Below, in pieces: positions 49,201-64,000 of a stretch of DNA of 64,000 nt. The notes beneath the pieces are model-generated. The model was not told the origin of the DNA and did not search any database. It saw nothing but the letters and a program-made list of their open reading frames with translations. The stretch is from Patagioenas fasciata (Eukaryota > Chordata > Aves > Columbiformes > Columbidae): assembly GCF_037038585.1 (NCBI RefSeq), contig NC_092525.1, forward strand, positions 22,774,867-22,838,866, written 5' to 3'. The position numbers and the translations under genes were made by a program. The first letter of the stretch is position 1, and each line of letters opens with the position of its first letter.

Positions 49201-50820
49201 GCTTGAAAAACATCGCTCTTAGTTCAAGGAAGGGCTCAGACTTTGGTGCAGTGGTACTAGAGCCGATTAACCACTGCCATGATCCCACTGTCCTCACCCC
49301 ATCCTCAGCTGCACATTTCTGCTTCTCTTCTTGCATTTCTCTGGCAATCGCAAGCTCTGCACTGGGCTTGTTCACAGTGCTGGCCAGACAGAAAAAGGCA
49401 ACTGATGTCACAAGATGAAATGGCTCAGCAGAGACCCCAACGATTTGCATTATTGGTAAGGTCACTGTATATTGTGGCTGGATTGCTACCTCCTCCACAC
49501 TGCCTTCCCAGGTGGCTGTTTCAGCCCCCATATTGTAGCACATGACAAATTCCCTTGTGTCAGCTGTGGGCTGGATTGGGGAACTGTTCCCACTTGAAAG
49601 AAAAATGAGTGTATTTTTCTGAATAAGATGTATTCACTGCTCTGTTCGCTGACACATTTGCCTGACCATGTAGACTGGAACAGCTGGGCAAGCAGTGTGC
49701 CAATGCAGTTAGGCGAGAATGAGTAGTACAGGATGATACTTGGGGAAACAAGAAAGGCAGTAATACGCAGGGATGGTTTTGCCCCTAAATACTTTTAATG
49801 AGTAACATCTTTAATAAGTAACACCGAAGCAGAGATCAGAGACTGACTGCTCCAAGGAAGCGAGTCATGTTGGAAAATATGCTTTAATTGATACATTGCT
49901 AAATGCTTCTTAGCATCTTCTGTAGCTGAACTACTAGCAGTTTTCCTTGATGGGGGCGAGGTCATCTTCATTCTGCTCTCAGAAGCTGGGTCAGATGTTT
50001 GTCAGCAGTTGCGGTACTGCTCAGGACATACAGCATCCCTTTTGTATTAAAAACATCCAACTTTCTGATCATGTGTTGCTGCGTTATGGAGTGCTTACAC
50101 TGCAGACAACTGGAATAAACAGCTTGAAAAGGGGAAACCTGTATGGGCACAATGGGTGGAGGTCAGTGCAGTCAGTACAAAGCTCCCACCCCCTTGCTGG
50201 GTAGCTTTGCGACTCAGGAGGCTCGAAGCTGTACCACACAGAGTGCCCGAACTGCCAAAGGGCAAACAAGGTTTTGAAGCAGTACATGTTTCTCCTTGTC
50301 CCTTGAGGGCCTGATCTTCCTCTGGGATGGAACATACTTATGATATACAGCCCCCTTTAGCAGCTTAGGTTCTCCATCCTAGAAACGCTTCAACTTCTCA
50401 CCCTACTCTCCCTTTCCTAGAATTTAGCCTGCTGTAGTGGCCTGAATTGCCTTCTCTTTTCCAGCCAATATATTGGTCTAAGTTTGTTAATGGGAAGTTT
50501 GTCTTCTTTTGTTCTACTGTGTATTTTGTTAGCTAAAGCAAAAAGCTCTTACACTTATCCAGCTTTACCATTCCCATGTTCCCAGACAGCAATTTCTCCC
50601 AGCTAGCCTCTGCTGATGAGATAGTCTGTACCATTTAAACAGATTAAATGAATCCAGGCAGATTGTAGTGCATAGAGTGGCTTACTCTGCTGTACATGGT
50701 GGCAAAGCATGAAGTTGAATCTGTTGCTTCTCTTTGCTTGCCATAATCACAGTCCATTAGGACACAGAGTTTGCAAAGAGGCATATTCTGTCTTCTGGCC
50801 TTCCTCTTGGATGCCCTGAA
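37155..50820 (-). CDS. Unrecognised candidate gene, eight-exon model on the minus strand
   Basis: Eight minus-strand segments between the KIFAP3 promoter and NTMT2 have splice-like edges and one open frame. In transcription order they are 50686-50820, 50032-50099, 49298-49379, 48027-48099, 45653-45768, 43368-43457, 38034-38207 and 37155-37241. Their phases (0/0, 0/2, 2/0, 0/1, 1/0, 0/0, 0/0, 0/stop) fit one another, and the sum is 825 nt (274 residues plus stop). The conceptual product is hydrophilic and mostly helix-like, with a Cys-rich start and an acidic Ser/Thr-rich middle. No signal peptide or membrane segment is seen in the visible part. I do not recognise the protein. A start codon could be the ATG at 50784 or in exons further right. 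Some exons may be wrong, and chance cannot be excluded without transcripts. Confidence 0.4.
38034..38207 (-). CDS. Candidate exon 7 of the unrecognised gene
   Basis: The acceptor is CTACTTGTAG|GCATAT and the donor is TGATCAG|GTAATC. Of the three frames only one is open over all 58 codons: AYVTRLKKEICSETDRDCQV, LGTPETPEYLFIRLQSLTLG and SCLSEELLTSLKNCCSDQ. This is the longest and most protein-like of the segments, with hydrophilic and helical character and six cysteines. Confidence 0.5.
38885..39185. repeat. Purine-rich stretch
   Basis: About 300 bases with strong A+G bias on the plus strand (GAAGA, AGAGAAG, GGAAAAG words) and few pyrimidine runs. No tandem period is seen. Confidence 0.55.
39664..39785 (-). 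mobile_element. CR1 LINE 3' end fragment
   Basis: TAGAATTATTTAGGTTGGAA followed by AAGATCATCGAGTCCAACAG and GTCCACCACAAAACTATGTC is the reverse complement of the avian CR1 3' terminus. The insertion is therefore on the minus strand and 5'-truncated. It runs directly into a TG repeat. Confidence 0.85.
39786..39810. repeat. (TG)n microsatellite
   Basis: About twelve TG dinucleotides in a row, directly next to the CR1 remnant. Confidence 0.9.
40041..40260. repeat. Old amniote interspersed repeat remnants
   Basis: CTGAAGCCAATGAGAGTTTT (40051-40070) and CAAGCACATGCTTAATTTTG with TTAAGCACCAGCTTAAGTG (40191-40240) resemble widely dispersed degenerate repeats seen in birds, crocodiles and turtles. 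The family name is not certain. A related phrase occurs near 54.3 kb. Confidence 0.45.
41080..41255 (-). mobile_element. CR1 LINE 3'UTR fragment (decayed)
   Basis: GAATCTATTCCAGCACTGAA, then CCATTCCTTTTTTGTATC and CAAACCTGGGTACAGTACTT CAGCTGGAGTCTT, follow the order of the antisense avian CR1 3' region. The fragment is strongly diverged and its ends are approximate. Confidence 0.6.
43368..43457 (-). CDS. Candidate exon 6 of the unrecognised gene
   Basis: The acceptor is CCCACACCTAG|ACATTG and the donor is TTAAGT|GTAAGT. It encodes TLDPRDHYNNISSGLARKLV and SDICTRLNLS. A second GTAAGT donor lies 33 bases earlier (at 43400-43399) in the same phase. The phrase LDPRDHYNNISSGL is faintly reminiscent of the DP..NN segment of OAS/TUT-type nucleotidyltransferases, but this is too short to name a family. 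Confidence 0.45.
45653..45768 (-). CDS. Candidate exon 5 of the unrecognised gene
   Basis: The acceptor is GAGCTTTCAG|GAGTG and the donor is GGGAG|GTAAGC. The 38-codon frame is an acidic, Ser/Thr/Asn-rich linker: VIREDSGLVSQDKEDVAHSG, then NSTESNTEKTAGELGKWE. The composition resembles a disordered linker rather than random translation. Confidence 0.45.
48027..48099 (-). CDS. Candidate exon 4 of the unrecognised gene
   Basis: The acceptor is TTTATCACAG|ATTAAA and the donor is GTAGCAG|GTTTAA (weak after GT). It encodes IKMKDQLEQLLVKILAANVC and LRVA, a leucine-rich amphipathic helix. An upstream acceptor (TTCTAG|GACATC) and an earlier donor (CTGAGG|GTAGCA) are alternatives but would break the phase match. 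Confidence 0.3.
49298..49379 (-). CDS. Candidate exon 3 of the unrecognised gene
   Basis: A very good acceptor (TGCCTTTTTCTGTCTGGCCAG|CACTG) and donor (GATGGG|GTGAGG) bound a 27-codon frame. It reads TVNKPSAELAIAREMQEEKQ and KCAAEDG, a charged amphipathic helix. Confidence 0.45.
50032..50099 (-). CDS. Candidate exon 2 of the unrecognised gene
   Basis: The acceptor is TTGTCTGCAG|TGTAAG and the donor is GATGCT|GTATGT. It encodes CKHSITQQHMIRKLDVFNTK and GM plus two bases. The donor was chosen because it gives the phase that the next segment needs. The frame stays open beyond it to a TGA at 49966-49968. Confidence 0.28.
50686..50820 (-). CDS. Candidate exon 1 of the unrecognised gene
   Basis: The acceptor has a long pyrimidine tract ending CTGTTTTTCAG|TTCAGG, and the donor is GCAGA|GTAAGC. 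The 45-codon frame carries a basic stretch (FRASKRKARRQN) and a Cys-rich part (MPLCKLCVLMDC). The other two frames have stops. An internal ATG at 50784 could serve as start. A second frame is open for the first 23 codons only. Confidence 0.4.
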
Positions 50821-50874
50821 CTGAAAAACAGTGAGGGAGAGAGAAACAAAATCACCCTTTGAGATATAAAAGAG

Positions 50875-50882
50875 GGAGATGG
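50875..50882 (+). promoter_or_regulatory. TATA-box-like motif upstream of NTMT2
   Basis: TATAAAAG on the plus strand, 390 bases before the NTMT2 start codon. It could mark a tissue-restricted promoter, but it may be chance, and an upstream non-coding exon cannot be excluded. Confidence 0.25.
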
Positions 50883-51264
50883 GAGATCCTGGATAATATC
50901 TGAGTTCCTTTGAAGTGAATACTGAACAGATTAGCAAAAGTGTAATTGAATTAAAGCCACTCTTTGGAGCAGATATACTTTTACCCTAGCTAAGCAATTT
51001 CCTGGTTGAGTTTATCACTGTCCAGCACCTGCTCGTTTCAGAGGGCGACACTCCAGAGATGACTCTTGGCCAGCACCACCAGCCAGCAGTTCTCGCCTCT
51101 CACCCGCCTCCGCCCCCTGCACCACTCTAGACACACACCCTGATATAGAATGACAGCACGTTGCCACAATTTAAATGACACTGCCTCTGCCACTTTGGAA
51201 GGACAGGTGCCCCAGAGAGTACCAGCCACAGCAGCTATTCACCCTTACAAAAAACATCTTTATC

Positions 51265-64000
<12,736 letters not shown>

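Larger units (their letters stand above)
40261..51264. other. Intergenic sequence between the CR1 cluster and NTMT2
   Basis: Apart from the candidate exons and the CR1 fragment at 41 kb, I recognise no gene. Plus-strand frames such as 41632-41943 and minus-strand frames such as 46240-46431 have no homology that I know. A CA-rich stretch lies at 45895-45919. Confidence 0.5.

Overview
This is a vertebrate nuclear window, most likely from a bird. The evidence is two split vertebrate genes, CR1 LINE remnants of avian type (including the RT-end/3'UTR module and the typical CR1 tail), no mammalian SINEs, and few other repeats. The species cannot be resolved from the sequence.

Left half (1-36024, minus strand): the 5' three quarters of KIFAP3 (kinesin-associated protein 3, KAP3), the armadillo-repeat cargo adaptor of heterotrimeric kinesin-2. 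Fifteen coding exons can be placed to the base. They join in frame without a gap and encode about 599 residues from the start codon. The remaining C-terminal exons lie off the left edge. Introns range from about 0.2 to 13.7 kb. One of them (24586-25042) has AT-AC ends with the signature of a U12 minor-spliceosome intron. The promoter is a CpG island around 36.0-36.6 kb. The first 1.3 kb of intron 1 next to it is almost free of G on the plus strand.

Middle (36.6-51.2 kb): this stretch between the two recognised genes holds CR1 and older repeat fragments. It also holds a set of minus-strand segments that behave like exons of a gene I do not recognise. Eight segments between 50820 and 37155 have plausible acceptors and donors, are open in one frame, and are mutually phase-compatible. 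They sum to 825 nt, ending in a stop codon. This is an inference from splice signals and codon structure only and is the most novel candidate in the window.

Right half (51265-64000, plus strand): the first two coding exons of NTMT2/METTL11B, an alpha-N-terminal protein methyltransferase, separated by a 6.9-kb intron that contains a decayed CR1. The SAM-binding exons lie beyond the right edge. The KIFAP3-NTMT2 neighbourhood agrees with the gene order I know from mammals. No tRNA, rRNA, CRISPR or bacterial feature was seen.
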